Origin: Prevotella sp.
Lineage (GTDB): Bacteria; Bacteroidota; Bacteroidia; Bacteroidales; Muribaculaceae
NCBI GenBank assembly: GCA_023662865.1
Contig: JAMPIK010000005.1
Location: forward strand, 36,151 to 100,150
DNA: 64,000 nucleotides
Direction of reading: 5' to 3'
The translations under genes and the position numbers were made by a program. Below are positions 35,458 through 45,942 of this stretch, piece by piece (position 1 is the stretch's first letter; every line of letters begins with the position of its first letter). The notes beneath the pieces were generated by a model. The model saw only the letters and a program-made list of their open reading frames with translations, did not search any database and was not told the DNA's origin.

Positions 35458-35946
35458 ATGAAAAAATTACTTACTCTTTTATTTGCAGCCATCGTATTGG
35501 TATTGCCCTCTTGCAATGACGATGCCACAGAGAACGATGCCCTTTACACAAACCAGATACTGGGCATGTGGCAGTTGAATCACTCTTACGATGACACTAC
35601 CACTTCAATAGGATTTACTTTTCAAGCCGACGGTACTTTCTATTATTTAAACTCCATTACTGACATGAAGACCGCCAAGGGAAAGCAATGGAGTGTGTCG
35701 GGAGCATGGAATATACATAAAGCCACTCTTCAACTCAGCTATGACATGGACAAATTCATGATTTCCGGATACACTGATGAGGAAGCGAGAGCAATTCGCT
35801 CTGACTTGATTGCCCACAACTCCATTCTTGAGGAATCCAACAAACAAGGTCATGCCTACGGAAGTACCATTGAGTTCGTCACCGTCAACGGCAGATCGGC
35901 AATGCGCCTCAGCGGCATAAACGGCGATTTCATACGTATTCGCTAA
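35458..35946 (+). CDS. Lipocalin-like lipoprotein
   Basis: The 162-residue protein has a lipobox LPSC (Cys19) and a body that resembles Bacteroidota lipocalin-like domains: ILGMWQLNHSYDD, then FTFQADGTFYY and GAWNIHKATLQLSY. These small surface or periplasmic lipoproteins have no assigned ligand. It begins 14 bases after the ATPase-DUF4435 gene and could be its operon partner by position only. A hairpin terminator follows. Confidence 0.65.
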   Translation: MKKLLTLLFAAIVLVLPSCNDDATENDALYTNQILGMWQLNHSYDDTTTSIGFTFQADGTFYYLNSITDMKTAKGKQWSVSGAWNIHKATLQLSYDMDKFMISGYTDEEARAIRSDLIAHNSILEESNKQGHAYGSTIEFVTVNGRSAMRLSGINGDFIRIR

Positions 35947-35966
35947 TTCAATTCACAAATACAAAT

Positions 35967-36009
35967 AACGAGAAAAGGGATGCGCACGGCGTGTTCTTTT
36001 TCTCGTTTT
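35967..36009. terminator. Bidirectional hairpin between convergent genes
   Basis: AACGAGAAAA at 35967-35976 pairs with TTTTCTCGTT ending at 36007 around a GC-rich inner part. T-rich sequence follows on the plus strand and the paired A run gives Ts on the minus strand. It separates the lipoprotein gene from the DUF6056 gene, whose stop it overlaps. Confidence 0.65.
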
Positions 36010-37537
36010 AGTAGTATAGTTCTTTGGGCTCGGGCGTGTTGAGTATGTGATAATCAAGAAACAGATACTTCTTCCCTCTTAGGGTGCGGAATGTGTCGGG
36101 ATTAAGTTCAAGCAGCCCGATGTCACAACCCCAAAAGCGCTTTTCGAGCAGCGCGGCGGTACTGTCGTTGTATTTCATATACAACAAGCCGGCTTTGGCA
36201 TATGCCGGAGTGTTACCTTTCACTTTATGCCCCGGATGCACGTCTACATCGGCAAGAGCCGTAGGTACAAATATCATGTCGCGGTCTACTTTTTTCCAAT
36301 ACATCGAGGCAAGGTATTGCACATAGCCGGTGTGGAAAAACTGGTGGTCCAACAAGCATTTCTGTCGCCACAGCGTCTGATAACGCCTCGGCGCCGGAAT
36401 GTCGATGAATATCATATCTTTGTCAGACTCAATATATTGTCGTATTGCGATTTTATATTCGCGAGTCACATCGGTAGCCGTAATCGCCAAACAAGTGTAA
36501 TGATATATACACACTGCGAGCATAGGGACTGACAGCCACCAATAACGCGACAAGCGGTGCTCGCCGAAGAGATTGCTTACCAATCGCAACCACCCGGAGA
36601 TGCTCAATAGCACCGGGCAGAACCAAGCGCGGTCATATCCCGGCACGGCGTAATGCAGAGGCAATGTACCAACCAAGGCGGATGCGCACAGACATATATA
36701 AGCCGTGTCAGGTGTAGGTCGGCCGTATTTCCGGTAATCCCGGATATAGATCCACACGGCGGCCGGCACAAGCAACAACACAGCCATAACCGTAATCTTC
36801 AATCCGTTGCCCTCTTGTCGTGCCGCCGCTCCCACTATTTGCCACCTCGCCCACGGGCCGGGGGTGCAGAAGCATATCGCCGTACCCAGACACACCATTG
36901 CAAGCACAATAAGTTCGCGCCGGGAGGCTTTGCAGCGTACCGACATATAAGCAATAAGTGCGGCAACCAAAGGCACTGAGCCAGACTCATGCCAAAGCCC
37001 GGTGATTAATGCCAACGCATACAAACTTATTCTCTGCCTTTTGTTCAGCGTAGCGACTTTCAAAAACATATACACTGTGCCGCTCATCATGAACAGTGTG
37101 GGTACATAGTTCAGGGCAAAGTCAAAACTGAACGGAAACATCAGCCACTGTAGGCAGTAGGTGTAAACCAACAGCAAAGTGCATACAGCAAGCGGTCGCC
37201 ACATACTGACCTTCCCAAGCCGCACAAGCAAAAGCAGCGCTCCGGCAAAGCATATCCCCAAGAAGCAGGCAATCACCGGGCGCGACACAAAGCCGGCAGT
37301 CACCAGATAAAAGATGTTGGCAAGGCGGATATTGTCATGGTAAAAATGCCACTTCAACTCCACAAGATTTGCCTGAAAGCGACTCATGCCCACCGCCACC
37401 AGATGATCCGGGCGGTCAAGATACCACAAATCATCTACATGCGCCGGGATTATCCACCAAATATACGTCATCAAGGCCGCCGGCACAAGTATCGCGAGCA
37501 GAGAAATCAGAAAGCGCACATCGGTGAGATGTCTCAT
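36008..37537 (-). CDS. DUF6056-like multi-pass membrane protein
   Basis: The 509-residue protein has around ten hydrophobic helices, starting RFLISLLAILVPAALMTYIWW. It carries short conserved polar motifs (HVDDLWYLDRPD, FHYDNIR-like WHFYHDNIRLANI, and WHESGS). The layout resembles DUF6056 proteins and GT-C glycosyltransferases, in which an acidic pair in the first periplasmic loop (here VDD) is functional. A sugar-transfer function is inference. It is third in the folP-cdaA operon and overlaps cdaA by four bases. Confidence 0.65.
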   Translation of the reverse strand: MRHLTDVRFLISLLAILVPAALMTYIWWIIPAHVDDLWYLDRPDHLVAVGMSRFQANLVELKWHFYHDNIRLANIFYLVTAGFVSRPVIACFLGICFAGALLLLVRLGKVSMWRPLAVCTLLLVYTYCLQWLMFPFSFDFALNYVPTLFMMSGTVYMFLKVATLNKRQRISLYALALITGLWHESGSVPLVAALIAYMSVRCKASRRELIVLAMVCLGTAICFCTPGPWARWQIVGAAARQEGNGLKITVMAVLLLVPAAVWIYIRDYRKYGRPTPDTAYICLCASALVGTLPLHYAVPGYDRAWFCPVLLSISGWLRLVSNLFGEHRLSRYWWLSVPMLAVCIYHYTCLAITATDVTREYKIAIRQYIESDKDMIFIDIPAPRRYQTLWRQKCLLDHQFFHTGYVQYLASMYWKKVDRDMIFVPTALADVDVHPGHKVKGNTPAYAKAGLLYMKYNDSTAALLEKRFWGCDIGLLELNPDTFRTLRGKKYLFLDYHILNTPEPKELYY

Positions 37538-38304
37538 TCCCTGTCAAGAGCTTCGGAAAGGGCGTGTTCAAGTTCGGGAGTTGAGAGGCGCACTTTCAAT
37601 TCCCCATCGATAGCCATGGAGATACCTCCCGTCTCTTCGCTTACTATCACACACACCGCATCAGTTACTTGGCTCATACCCAAGGCGGCACGGTGGCGTA
37701 AACCGAGTTCTTTCGGTATATACATATCGTGGCTCACCGGCAGGATACACCCGGCAGCGGCAATACGCCGATCGGCAATAATCATGGCTCCATCGTGCAA
37801 TGGTGAGTTCTTGAAAAAGATATTTTCTATCAGACGAGTATTGATGTTGGCATCGATTACATCTCCGGTTTTTTCATAATCAATAAGATTTACATTTCGC
37901 TGAAAGACAATCAATGCTCCGGTTTTTGTCTTGCTCATGCTCATACACGCATACACTACCGGCATTACATAATCCAACTCATTCTTGGCCGAATCCTGAT
38001 GGTGAAACAGTCGGTGCAGGAATTTCCATTTGTCCTGCGACCCCAGGTCTATGAGGAAACGTTTTATTTGGTCCTGAAACAAGATTACCAGGACAATCAG
38101 ACCTATGGACATGAATTTGTCCAAAATGGAGCCGGTAAGGCGCAGACCGAATACTTCGGAGGCCAAAATCCACACGGCGACAAACGCCAACACTCCGACA
38201 AAAATATTGATGGTGCCGCTCTTCTTCATGGTGCGGTACAGGTAAAAAAGCAGCAACCCCACCAGCAGTATGTCGATTACATCTTTTATCGCAAAATCAA
38301 TCAT
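37534..38304 (-). CDS. cdaA: Diadenylate cyclase CdaA
   Basis: CdaA makes the second messenger c-di-AMP from two ATP. The 256-residue protein has three N-terminal membrane helices (residues about 8-25, 32-50 and 66-77) and a DisA_N catalytic domain with the DGA motif at 171-173 and RHR at 203-205, both required for activity. In Bacteroidota cdaA sits next to folP, as here; there is no glmM or ybbR gene alongside. It overlaps folP by eight bases and the DUF6056 gene by four. Confidence 0.94.
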   Translation of the reverse strand: MIDFAIKDVIDILLVGLLLFYLYRTMKKSGTINIFVGVLAFVAVWILASEVFGLRLTGSILDKFMSIGLIVLVILFQDQIKRFLIDLGSQDKWKFLHRLFHHQDSAKNELDYVMPVVYACMSMSKTKTGALIVFQRNVNLIDYEKTGDVIDANINTRLIENIFFKNSPLHDGAMIIADRRIAAAGCILPVSHDMYIPKELGLRHRAALGMSQVTDAVCVIVSEETGGISMAIDGELKVRLSTPELEHALSEALDRE

Positions 38305-39142
38305 CTTTCAATTTCTGTATTAACTGTACTGCCTGCACTGCCTCCCTCACATCGTGCACTCGCAAAATGTCGGCGCCGTTGAGCAGCGCGTATGTATTTA
38401 AAACCGTTGTGCCGGTCAAGGCTTCATCGGGGGTGATATTCAAGAGTTTGGTAATCATACTTTTGCGAGAGACACCTACAAGTATCGGACATTCCAAAGC
38501 CTTGAAATCCGGCAGCCGGGACATCAGCTCATAGTTTTGGTCAAGGGTTTTGGCAAACCCGAACCCGGGGTCTATGATTACATCTTTAACTCCCATAGAG
38601 TGCAGCCGCGCCGCCTTGAAGGCGAGGTCTGAAATCACCTCGGCGGTGACATCGTGATAGTCGGTAAGAGATTGCATGGTAGCCGGTGTGCCGCGTGTAT
38701 GCATCAATACATAGGCAGCTCCGGCATCGGCAACAGTCTGAAACATTCTCTCATCGAGGTCGCCGCCGGAAATGTCGTTGATTATATCGGCTCCCCCTCC
38801 GGCAAGAGCACGTTCGGCCACATATGCCCGGAATGTATCGATACTCACCACAGCCTCCGGCCACACGCGGTGTATCACCTCCAACGCGACGGCGACACGT
38901 CGCCACTCCTCCTCTTCCGACACCTCGGCGGCGCCGGGCCGAGTAGAATATCCACCCACATCAATAGCCGAGGCTCCTTGCTCACGGAGCTCGTTCACAC
39001 GCCTTGTGAGTGCCTCATCGGTATTAACACGCGATTGAGCGAAGAATGAGTCGGGGGTCACATTTACAATCCCCATAACCCGGGGCGTTGAAAAATCCAT
39101 TAGCCGCCCTTTGATGTTTATATATTTTGCAGTTTCAAACAT
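38297..39142 (-). CDS. folP: Dihydropteroate synthase
   Basis: FolP joins p-aminobenzoate to dihydropterin pyrophosphate in folate synthesis and is the sulfonamide target. The 281-residue protein has VMGIVNVTPDSFF, IDVGGYSTRPGA, SIDTFRAYVAERAL, INDISGG and IIDPGFGFAKT. I chose the ATG at 39142 because homologues start shortly before a YINIKGRL-like segment. The frame is open to 39412 but the added 90 residues lack homology and cover the promoter of the divergent gene. It leads the folP-cdaA-DUF6056 operon. Confidence 0.94.
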   Translation of the reverse strand: MFETAKYINIKGRLMDFSTPRVMGIVNVTPDSFFAQSRVNTDEALTRRVNELREQGASAIDVGGYSTRPGAAEVSEEEEWRRVAVALEVIHRVWPEAVVSIDTFRAYVAERALAGGGADIINDISGGDLDERMFQTVADAGAAYVLMHTRGTPATMQSLTDYHDVTAEVISDLAFKAARLHSMGVKDVIIDPGFGFAKTLDQNYELMSRLPDFKALECPILVGVSRKSMITKLLNITPDEALTGTTVLNTYALLNGADILRVHDVREAVQAVQLIQKLKDD

Positions 39143-39219
39143 ATCAAGATTAAATACATCTATAAAAATCACGCGAAAATAATAAAAAATAACCCGGTGA
39201 AGAAATTTTACATAATAAA

Positions 39220-39251
39220 TTTGTACCCGTTCACGTTTTTTATTATATTTG
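39220..39251 (+). promoter_or_regulatory. Promoter of the M6 metalloprotease gene
   Basis: TTTG at 39220-39223 and TATATTTG at 39244-39251 are 20 bases apart, a very good match. The 5' leader to the ATG at 39351 is about 93 bases. Confidence 0.7.
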
Positions 39252-39350
39252 CAACCTGAATTTTCCAATCTTTCTGCATTCAATTTATCGCAGTAACCAA
39301 ATTGAATATCAACAAAAAAGAGGGTATCTCCCTTAGATAAAAATATAGAC

Positions 39351-42215
39351 ATGACCCGTAAATTATATCGCACGTTAGCGGCTTTGGCATTTGCCGGAGT
39401 TTCGCTGCCCATGCTCGCCGTGCCCGCACGCCCCGGCGCAGTGACTCATACACAGCCCGATGGCTCTGTGGTCACACTCTCTCTGCGCGGAGATGAGCAT
39501 TTCCACTATTATCAAGACGAAGAAGGCTACATTGTGGAGCAACAGCAAGACGGTTGGTACCGTATTCTTGACAATGCCGGTAAAGCCACCAAACTTACTC
39601 CCGGAAACTTCAATTTGCGCTCCGATGCAGACAAAGCCGAAATTATGGCTATACGTCCGCAAAAGACATTTGAAGCGTTGAAGGCACGCAACTCCGACTT
39701 GATGCGTTCGTGTATACCCCGAAGATCAGCTGCTTATCGCGCTGACGCACGGATAGCCGGTGCCAAATGGGACAATGCCGACGGCCATGACCTGCGTGCA
39801 ATACCCACCGACGGCGAACGCCCGGTACTTGTGATTTTGGTAAACTTCTCCGATTTGAAATGGAGCTTTGCCGACAATCCGCAAGCCGAGATGAAAGCCA
39901 TGCTCAACGAACCGGGCTATACCGGCAACCACTGCAACGGGTCGGTTCGCGACTTTTTCCTGCATTCCAGCAACGGCATCTACCAGCCGCGCTTTGACGT
40001 GTACGGCCCCGTGGAGCTCGGCAAACCGTATTCTTACTATGGCCGCAACTCGAATAATGGACAAGATGGGCGTGCTTACGAAATGGTCTCTGATGCCTGC
40101 GCTCTGCTTGACGGTGAAATAGACTTTTCAATTTATGACACCAACGGCGACGGCTATGTAGACAACGTGTACGTCTATTATGCCGGCTACGGCGAGAACG
40201 AAAGTGCCGGGGCTGACTATGTATGGCCTCACGCTTGGAATCTCAGCTATGCCATGCCGGCTCCCGAGCACGACGGCGTGAAGATTGACCATTACGCATG
40301 CTCAAACGAGCTTACCCTCCGGCTTATTAACAATGACCCGAAGACTCATTCCGGCATAGGCACATTCTGCCATGAGTTCAGCCACGTGCTCGGCTTGCCC
40401 GATTTGTATGCCACCAACTATTCCGGTGCGTTCACTCCCGGCTCGTTCTCAACTATGGACCATGGGTCATACAACAACGACTCACGCACTCCGCCCCTTT
40501 ACTCCATATATGAAAAATATGCCCTCGAATGGGAGAAGCCGATTGACATAACCGAAGGAGCCGAAGTGACAATGCTCCCCACCGTAGACGGCGGTAACGC
40601 TTATCGTATCACCGTTAACCCGAACAGACCGACGGAATATTTCCTGTTTGAGAACCGCCAGCAGCATGACCGTGACAAATATATCCCCGGCCACGGTATG
40701 CTCGTTTGGCATATTGACTTTGACAAAAGCATCTGGGAGCGAAATGTTGTAAACGACAACCCGGATCATCAGTATGTAGATATAGTGGAAGCCGATGGCA
40801 GAGGCGATGAAGGCTCTCAGACCGGTGACCCCTTCCCCGGCACGAGCAGCCGCAGCGAATTTTCGGCACAAAGCCAACCCTCTTTCACCAATTGGAACGG
40901 CTCTGCCTCTTCGTTGCCTTTGACCAACATAAATGAAGACACCAACGGCGCAATCTCATTCCGCGTAGGTGACGGCGGCACTGCCGACTCCCCGTTGTAT
41001 ATCAGTGCTCCCACAGCAGTGCTTACAAATGTAGACAACTCTTCCCTTTCTTTCAAATGGGAGCCGGTTGTCGGTGCTGAAAAGTACTATGTCAATGTCA
41101 TGTCAATGTACTTTGACGACCTGTTCGGTTCGCTCGAAACGGAGTCTCCCGAAGAGTATACATTCGCCGACCTTGGCAACTCTACCGAAGTTACCCTCAA
41201 AGGTCTCACCCCCGGCAAATCATATCAGGTATCACTGTATGCCGCTTCCGAAAAAAATATTTCCAAGGTGAGTCAAGGCTTTTACAGCACCTTTGCCTCC
41301 GAAATGGCTAATGTAATCCCCTTGCTCAGCGTAACTCCCGGTGATACCTACGCCGACCTGAAATGGTACGAAGTGCCCGGAGCCGACAGCTATGAGGTTA
41401 CTGTGGCTACCCGTACAGAAGGCGAGCCGCAGCTCGGAGAGACCGTAAACTGGAACAACAATGTCTATCCCTACGATTGGTACTTTCCCGGCGGAAGTTT
41501 CGACAACCGCGCTGAATTCAGCGGTCAAAGCGCACCCTCGCTTGTAATGAACCCCGGCACAGTGCTCTCTACCGGAATTTACAATGAGGATATAAACGCA
41601 CTGGAATTCTGGGCTCGCTCCAATGTAGACGGTGGGGCAATGTCGCTCGTGGTTTACGCCGTTGAGCCGAACTCTACACTCACACATCTTGCCGAAATCA
41701 CTTCCCTTCCCTGCGATGCAAAAGGTTCTACCGTGCGCTTTGGAGATTTCCCGAACGGTGTGCACCAACTCCTGATTGTTTACACTTGCCGCACTGCCGG
41801 CATGACCGTAAACTTGGACGATATCAATATCTATTATGCAGCAGACACAAAGGACACTCCCATAGCCGGCTATGATGCGTACAATGTAAACGGCACATCG
41901 CTCAAAGCAGAAGGTCTGACTCCTTTCAATGATTATGTGGCATACATTCGCTCGGTAGCTTCCGACGGTACTAACTCCGCTTACTCAAAGACAGTTAGAT
42001 TTACTACCGCAGATCCGGCCGACATAGACGAAATCACAAATGCCGCAGACTTCATGACATTCAATAACGGCATTGTGACCTGTGGCTCCTCCATGAGTAT
42101 CTACAATATTGACGGAACACCGGTAGCCGTAAACACTGTTGGAAGTGTTCAGCTTCCAACCCGCGGCATATACTTGGTGACCTCCGCCGGCAAAACTCAA
42201 AAAATAGTTTGGTAA
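39351..42215 (+). CDS. M6-family metalloprotease with fibronectin-like repeats and T9SS tail
   Basis: The 954-residue secreted protein has a signal peptide ending near VPARPG, an N-terminal propeptide, and an M6 (immune-inhibitor-A-like) catalytic domain with zinc motif HEFSH at 341-345 followed by VLGLPDLY. A calcium-loop-like YDTNGDGYVDNVYVY precedes it (262-276). Two fibronectin type III-like regions are near 550-650 and 660-880, with a MAM/jelly-roll-like part between. The last 75 residues (MSIYNIDGTPVAVN, RGIYLVTSAGKTQKIVW) form a type A T9SS sorting domain. It should be released or anchored at the cell surface through PorQ's pathway. Confidence 0.88.
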   Translation: MTRKLYRTLAALAFAGVSLPMLAVPARPGAVTHTQPDGSVVTLSLRGDEHFHYYQDEEGYIVEQQQDGWYRILDNAGKATKLTPGNFNLRSDADKAEIMAIRPQKTFEALKARNSDLMRSCIPRRSAAYRADARIAGAKWDNADGHDLRAIPTDGERPVLVILVNFSDLKWSFADNPQAEMKAMLNEPGYTGNHCNGSVRDFFLHSSNGIYQPRFDVYGPVELGKPYSYYGRNSNNGQDGRAYEMVSDACALLDGEIDFSIYDTNGDGYVDNVYVYYAGYGENESAGADYVWPHAWNLSYAMPAPEHDGVKIDHYACSNELTLRLINNDPKTHSGIGTFCHEFSHVLGLPDLYATNYSGAFTPGSFSTMDHGSYNNDSRTPPLYSIYEKYALEWEKPIDITEGAEVTMLPTVDGGNAYRITVNPNRPTEYFLFENRQQHDRDKYIPGHGMLVWHIDFDKSIWERNVVNDNPDHQYVDIVEADGRGDEGSQTGDPFPGTSSRSEFSAQSQPSFTNWNGSASSLPLTNINEDTNGAISFRVGDGGTADSPLYISAPTAVLTNVDNSSLSFKWEPVVGAEKYYVNVMSMYFDDLFGSLETESPEEYTFADLGNSTEVTLKGLTPGKSYQVSLYAASEKNISKVSQGFYSTFASEMANVIPLLSVTPGDTYADLKWYEVPGADSYEVTVATRTEGEPQLGETVNWNNNVYPYDWYFPGGSFDNRAEFSGQSAPSLVMNPGTVLSTGIYNEDINALEFWARSNVDGGAMSLVVYAVEPNSTLTHLAEITSLPCDAKGSTVRFGDFPNGVHQLLIVYTCRTAGMTVNLDDINIYYAADTKDTPIAGYDAYNVNGTSLKAEGLTPFNDYVAYIRSVASDGTNSAYSKTVRFTTADPADIDEITNAADFMTFNNGIVTCGSSMSIYNIDGTPVAVNTVGSVQLPTRGIYLVTSAGKTQKIVW

Positions 42216-42238
42216 AATCCCACCTTTTCAAACACAAC

Positions 42239-42279
42239 GAAGCGAGCAACCCGCAAAGTTGCTCGCTTCTGTATTTTTG
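42239..42279 (+). terminator. Intrinsic terminator after the M6 protease gene
   Basis: A perfect 12-bp stem (42239-42250 with 42258-42269, arm GAAGCGAGCAAC) and a 7-base loop are followed by TGTATTTTTG. It isolates typA from the protease transcript. Confidence 0.88.
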
Positions 42280-42317
42280 TTTTTGGGCTTTGGGTACGCA
42301 ATGTCAATATTTTTTTG

Positions 42318-42325
42318 TAATTTTG
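42318..42325 (+). promoter_or_regulatory. −7 box for typA
   Basis: TAATTTTG is an exact −7 match, 23 bases before the ATG at 42349. A TTTG at 42289-42292 is 25 bases upstream, slightly far. The box lies inside a longer open frame, which supports the later start codon. Confidence 0.55.
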
Positions 42326-42348
42326 CAGATTGTAAGACAAGAAAATTT

Positions 42349-44145
42349 ATGGAAGATATTCGCAATATCGCTATCATTGCCCATGTGGACCATGGCAAAA
42401 CCACTCTGGTGGACAAAATGTTGCTGGCCGGACACTTGTTTCGCGACGGTCAGAATGCCGGTGAGTTAATACTTGACAACAACGACTTGGAGAGAGAAAG
42501 AGGTATTACAATTCTCTCCAAGAATGTATCCATAAATTATAAAGGCACAAAAATCAACATTATAGACACTCCGGGTCACGCCGACTTCGGTGGCGAGGTG
42601 GAGCGTGTGCTGAACATGGCCGACGGCTGTCTGCTGCTCGTAGATGCCTTTGAAGGTCCCATGCCGCAGACTCGCTTCGTGCTGCAAAAGGCCATTCAAA
42701 TGGGTCTGAAACCGGTGGTGGTAATAAATAAGGTTGACAAACCCAACTGCCGTCCCGATGAGGTGCAGGAAATGGTGTTCGACCTCATGTACAATCTCGG
42801 TGCAACGGAGGATCAGCTTGACTTCCCTACTGTCTATGGTTCGGCCAAACAGGGCTGGATGAGCGATGACTGGCGCAAACCCGCCGACAATATTGTCGCT
42901 GTGCTTGATGCCATTGTAAAATATATCCCGGCGCCCGAGCAGATTGAGGGTGAAGCGCAAATGCTTATCACCTCTCTTGATTTCTCCAACTATGTGGGGC
43001 GTATAGCCATCGGGCGTATACACCGCGGCACAATACGCGAAGGCATGGAGATGGCGCTCGTAAAGAAAGACGGCTCCGTGCATAAGCAGCGTGTGAAAGA
43101 ACTGCATACTTTTGAAGGCATGGGGCGCAAGAAGGTGAGCGAAGTGAGCAGCGGCGACATTTGTGCAATAGTGGGTCTTACCGATTTTGAAATCGGCGAC
43201 ACGCTCACTCTGCCGGAAAATCCCGAGGCTCTGCCGCGTATTGAAATTGACGAGCCTACAATGTCAATGACCTTCACTATCAACGATTCCCCCTTCTTCG
43301 GCAAAGACGGCAAATATGTCACCTCCCGACACATCGGCGAGCGTCTCACAAAAGAGCTGGACCGCAATCTCGCCCTGCGTGTGGTCAAAGACCCGGATTC
43401 CGATGTATGGACAGTCTACGGTCGCGGTGTGCTTCATCTCTCAATCCTCATCGAGACAATGCGCCGCGAGGGCTATGAGTTGCAGGTAGGACAGCCGCAG
43501 GTAATCATCAAAGAGATTGACGGCGTGAAATGCGAGCCGGTGGAGTCGCTTACCGTCAATGTGCCGGAAGAGTACTCTTCCAAGGTAATTGATATGGTGA
43601 CTCGGCGCAAAGGCGACATTTTGAGTATGGAGACCCAGAACGACCGCATACACATTGAGTTTCAAATACCGGCACGCGGCATTATCGGCCTTCGTAACAA
43701 TGTGCTCACGGCAACCGCCGGCGAGGCTATCATGGCTCACCGTTTCCTTGAATACCAACCTTGGAAAGGGGATATTGAACGGCGCACCAACGGCTCGCTC
43801 ATAGCCCTTGAAGCCGGAACAGCCTACGCCTACGCTATTGACAAACTGCAAGACCGTGGCCGTTTCTTTATCTTCCCCCAGGAGGAAGTTTATGCCGGGC
43901 AGGTGGTAGGCGAGAACGCCAAAGACAATGACATTGTGGTAAACGTTACCAAAAGCAAGAAGCTCACAAATATGCGTGCCTCCGGAGCTGATGACAAAGC
44001 AAAAATTGTCCCCCCGGTAGTATTCAGCCTTGAAGAAGCCCTTGAATACATCAAAGAAGACGAATACGTGGAGGTAACTCCCAACCATATCCGCCTGCGC
44101 AAAATAATCCTCGATGAGCTCGAGCGCAAACGCGCCAACCGCTGA
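42349..44145 (+). CDS. typA: Ribosome-associated GTPase TypA/BipA
   Basis: TypA is a translational GTPase related to EF-G that acts in ribosome assembly and stress adaptation. The 598-residue protein has G1 AHVDHGKT at 11-18, G3 [15 protein letters not shown] and G4 NKVDKP. TypA-specific C-terminal features follow, including [10 protein letters not shown] and [20 protein letters not shown]. The ATG at 42349 gives [10 protein letters not shown]; an earlier in-frame start at 42259 overlaps the terminator and promoter. It is monocistronic, with a hairpin downstream. Confidence 0.95.
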   Translation: MEDIRNIAIIAHVDHGKTTLVDKMLLAGHLFRDGQNAGELILDNNDLERERGITILSKNVSINYKGTKINIIDTPGHADFGGEVERVLNMADGCLLLVDAFEGPMPQTRFVLQKAIQMGLKPVVVINKVDKPNCRPDEVQEMVFDLMYNLGATEDQLDFPTVYGSAKQGWMSDDWRKPADNIVAVLDAIVKYIPAPEQIEGEAQMLITSLDFSNYVGRIAIGRIHRGTIREGMEMALVKKDGSVHKQRVKELHTFEGMGRKKVSEVSSGDICAIVGLTDFEIGDTLTLPENPEALPRIEIDEPTMSMTFTINDSPFFGKDGKYVTSRHIGERLTKELDRNLALRVVKDPDSDVWTVYGRGVLHLSILIETMRREGYELQVGQPQVIIKEIDGVKCEPVESLTVNVPEEYSSKVIDMVTRRKGDILSMETQNDRIHIEFQIPARGIIGLRNNVLTATAGEAIMAHRFLEYQPWKGDIERRTNGSLIALEAGTAYAYAIDKLQDRGRFFIFPQEEVYAGQVVGENAKDNDIVVNVTKSKKLTNMRASGADDKAKIVPPVVFSLEEALEYIKEDEYVEVTPNHIRLRKIILDELERKRANR

Positions 44146-44172
44146 CATTATCAAAAAAACAGATAAAAAAGC

Positions 44173-44207
44173 GGCAGCGGTTTCCGATGGAAATCGCTGC
44201 CTTTATA
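44173..44207. terminator. Hairpin terminator between typA and rplS
   Basis: A 13-bp stem with one wobble pair (GGCAGCGGTTTCC at 44173-44185 with 44189-44201) and a 3-base loop is followed by TTTATA. On the minus strand the A run at 44164-44170 gives T residues. It can serve both convergent genes. Confidence 0.75.
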
Positions 44208-44260
44208 ATCAAAAAAAATCTGCCTTATGGCGTTGGGATTTTCGTTTGAAAAACGTGTTG

Positions 44261-44620
44261 TCAGTCTTTCTTTACTACGCGGCGCTCTTTGATGCGAGCT
44301 TTCTTACCGGTGAGGTTGCGCAGATAGTACAGTTTTGCACGGCGTACTTTACCATACTTGTTTACTACGATTGAATCAATAAACGGTGACTCAAGGGGGA
44401 AGATACGTTCCACACCGATACCGTCTGAAATTTTGCGGACAGTGAAGCGTTTCTTGTTGCCTTCGCCGTTGATGCGGATTACTACACCGCGATACTGCTG
44501 AATACGCTCTTTGTTACCCTCTTTGATACGGTATGCCACTGTGATAGTGTCGCCGGGGCCAAATTCGGGATGCTGCTTGCCGGTGGCAAATGCTTCCTCT
44601 GCAATCTTAATTAAATCCAT
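44261..44620 (-). CDS. rplS: 50S ribosomal protein L19
   Basis: The 119-residue protein has the L19 core: [44 protein letters not shown] and the C-terminal [20 protein letters not shown]. It is part of the large subunit at the subunit interface. It is monocistronic and lies downstream of a 190-base gap that may hold its leader; the only promoter-like box there (minus strand near 44748) is off consensus by one position. Confidence 0.96.
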   Translation of the reverse strand: MDLIKIAEEAFATGKQHPEFGPGDTITVAYRIKEGNKERIQQYRGVVIRINGEGNKKRFTVRKISDGIGVERIFPLESPFIDSIVVNKYGKVRRAKLYYLRNLTGKKARIKERRVVKKD

Positions 44621-44813
44621 TTATATATATAATTTTAACGTTTATGATTGCGCAATATTCGTAATTCGCTGTGACTCACTCCATTGAACCAACACAATCG
44701 ATAGCTGTGTCATTGCGGTCACTTACCAGAGATTGCGAAATCGGGTGCAAAGTAACAAAAAATTCTTGACATACACAAATTTTCCGCGCCATCACTCCAA
44801 AAAACTTTCAGAT

Positions 44814-45629
44814 TTATTCTTCCGGGGTATCCTCAACAGGCTCACCCCGGCGTTTCAGTATGAGGATACTCAGCTCATAGAGCGCGTAAATGGGGATAGT
44901 AACGAGTACCAAGGTGAAGATGTCCGGCGGGGTTATCACAGCGGCTGTTATCATGATGATTACAAAGGCATATGCGCGATATTTCCGTAGCAGCGGTGCA
45001 TCTATAAAGCTCATGCGCCCAAGGATATAAGCTATCACAGGCAGCTGAAATACCACGCCCATTACGAACGTCAGGGTGGTGAAGGTTGATATGTATGAGT
45101 CAAGGGTTATGGTGTTCGTTATCGACTCATCTACCTGATATGTAGCCAGAAACTGAAACGAAATCGGGAACAACACGAAGTAGCTCATCAGCAACCCCAA
45201 CAAAAACAGAAAATAGACTACCCCGGCTACAAGATACGAGTATTTCTTCTCGCTCTCATACAGAGCCGGAGAGATGAACCGAAACAACTCAAACACAATA
45301 TACGGGCTTGCCAAAAGCACGGCCAACAGACAAGAGACGGTAATATGCGTCATGAACTGCGCCGACAGCTCGGTGCTGATGAGCGGCACATCGTATTCAT
45401 CAAACCGGAAACTCCACCCCATGGAGTTGAGCAAATCCTCAATCCAACGAAAAGTGAAGAAATCGGAATTATGCGGCGCAAGCAGTATGTCAAACGTCTC
45501 GCTCTTGAAGCAAAAGATAGTCACCCCAAGCACCACTACCACGGCGACAATCCGAAATAGCATCTTGCGCAGCACGTCAAGATGTCCGCCGAAAGTCAAC
45601 AACCCGGTATTTTCTTCCTGTTCACTCAC
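44814..45629 (-). CDS. tatC: Sec-independent protein translocase TatC, GTG start
   Basis: TatC is the six-helix receptor for twin-arginine signal peptides in the cytoplasmic membrane. The 271-residue protein has the family N-terminal segment [15 protein letters not shown] with the conserved Glu replaced by Asp in HLDVLR. Several clear helices and [16 protein letters not shown] follow. I place the start at GTG 45629 (VSEQEE), which overlaps the tatA stop by eight bases; the frame upstream lies within tatA. There is no tatB, as usual in Bacteroidota. Its likely client is the twin-arginine peptide precursor encoded 3.3 kb upstream on the same strand. Confidence 0.9.
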   Translation of the reverse strand: MSEQEENTGLLTFGGHLDVLRKMLFRIVAVVVVLGVTIFCFKSETFDILLAPHNSDFFTFRWIEDLLNSMGWSFRFDEYDVPLISTELSAQFMTHITVSCLLAVLLASPYIVFELFRFISPALYESEKKYSYLVAGVVYFLFLLGLLMSYFVLFPISFQFLATYQVDESITNTITLDSYISTFTTLTFVMGVVFQLPVIAYILGRMSFIDAPLLRKYRAYAFVIIMITAAVITPPDIFTLVLVTIPIYALYELSILILKRRGEPVEDTPEE

Positions 45630-45885
45630 CGTTGGCTTCGGGCTTGTGATTTTCAGTATTTTGAGAGAGCTGCTGTCTTTCCTGCTCCTCAGCACGACGA
45701 CGTATCTCCTCCTCCACACGGCGGTTCATCTCGTCCTCAGAAGGCTCGTTCATGCCTTCCTTGAAACTCTTTACCCCCTTGCCCATACCCTTCATAAGCT
45801 CCGGCAACTTCTTGCCGCCGAAAATCAGCAATATAACGGCGCAAATCAGGATAATCTCCGTAGCACCAATAGCACAAAGTATCAT
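45622..45885 (-). CDS. tatA: Sec-independent protein translocase TatA
   Basis: The 87-residue protein has one N-terminal helix ([20 protein letters not shown]), then the amphipathic [13 protein letters not shown] and a charged tail. This is the TatA layout; it forms the Tat pore on demand. The motif [20 protein letters not shown] is a standard TatA signature. It lies 57 bases after the peptide-modification gene cluster on the same strand. An imperfect hairpin in that gap (45901-45928) may partly separate transcription. Confidence 0.93.
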   Translation of the reverse strand: MILCAIGATEIILICAVILLIFGGKKLPELMKGMGKGVKSFKEGMNEPSEDEMNRRVEEEIRRRAEEQERQQLSQNTENHKPEANGE

Positions 45886-45900
45886 AAGTAAATATCATTC

Positions 45901-45928
45901 GCAGAGTCACCGCAAGCGGCGACCCTGC
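45901..45928. terminator. Imperfect hairpin before tatA
   Basis: GCAGAGTCACCGC at 45901-45913 and GCGGCGACCCTGC at 45916-45928 pair at 11 of 13 positions around AA. There is no T run on the minus strand, so full termination is doubtful. It may only reduce read-through from the peptide genes into tatAC. Confidence 0.4.
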
Positions 45929-45942
45929 AATTATACAATTCG

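Noticed and set aside
39143..39412. Longer N-terminus for folP
   Set aside because: It would include the divergent promoter of the M6 protease gene and an unrelated AT-rich tail before the family start.
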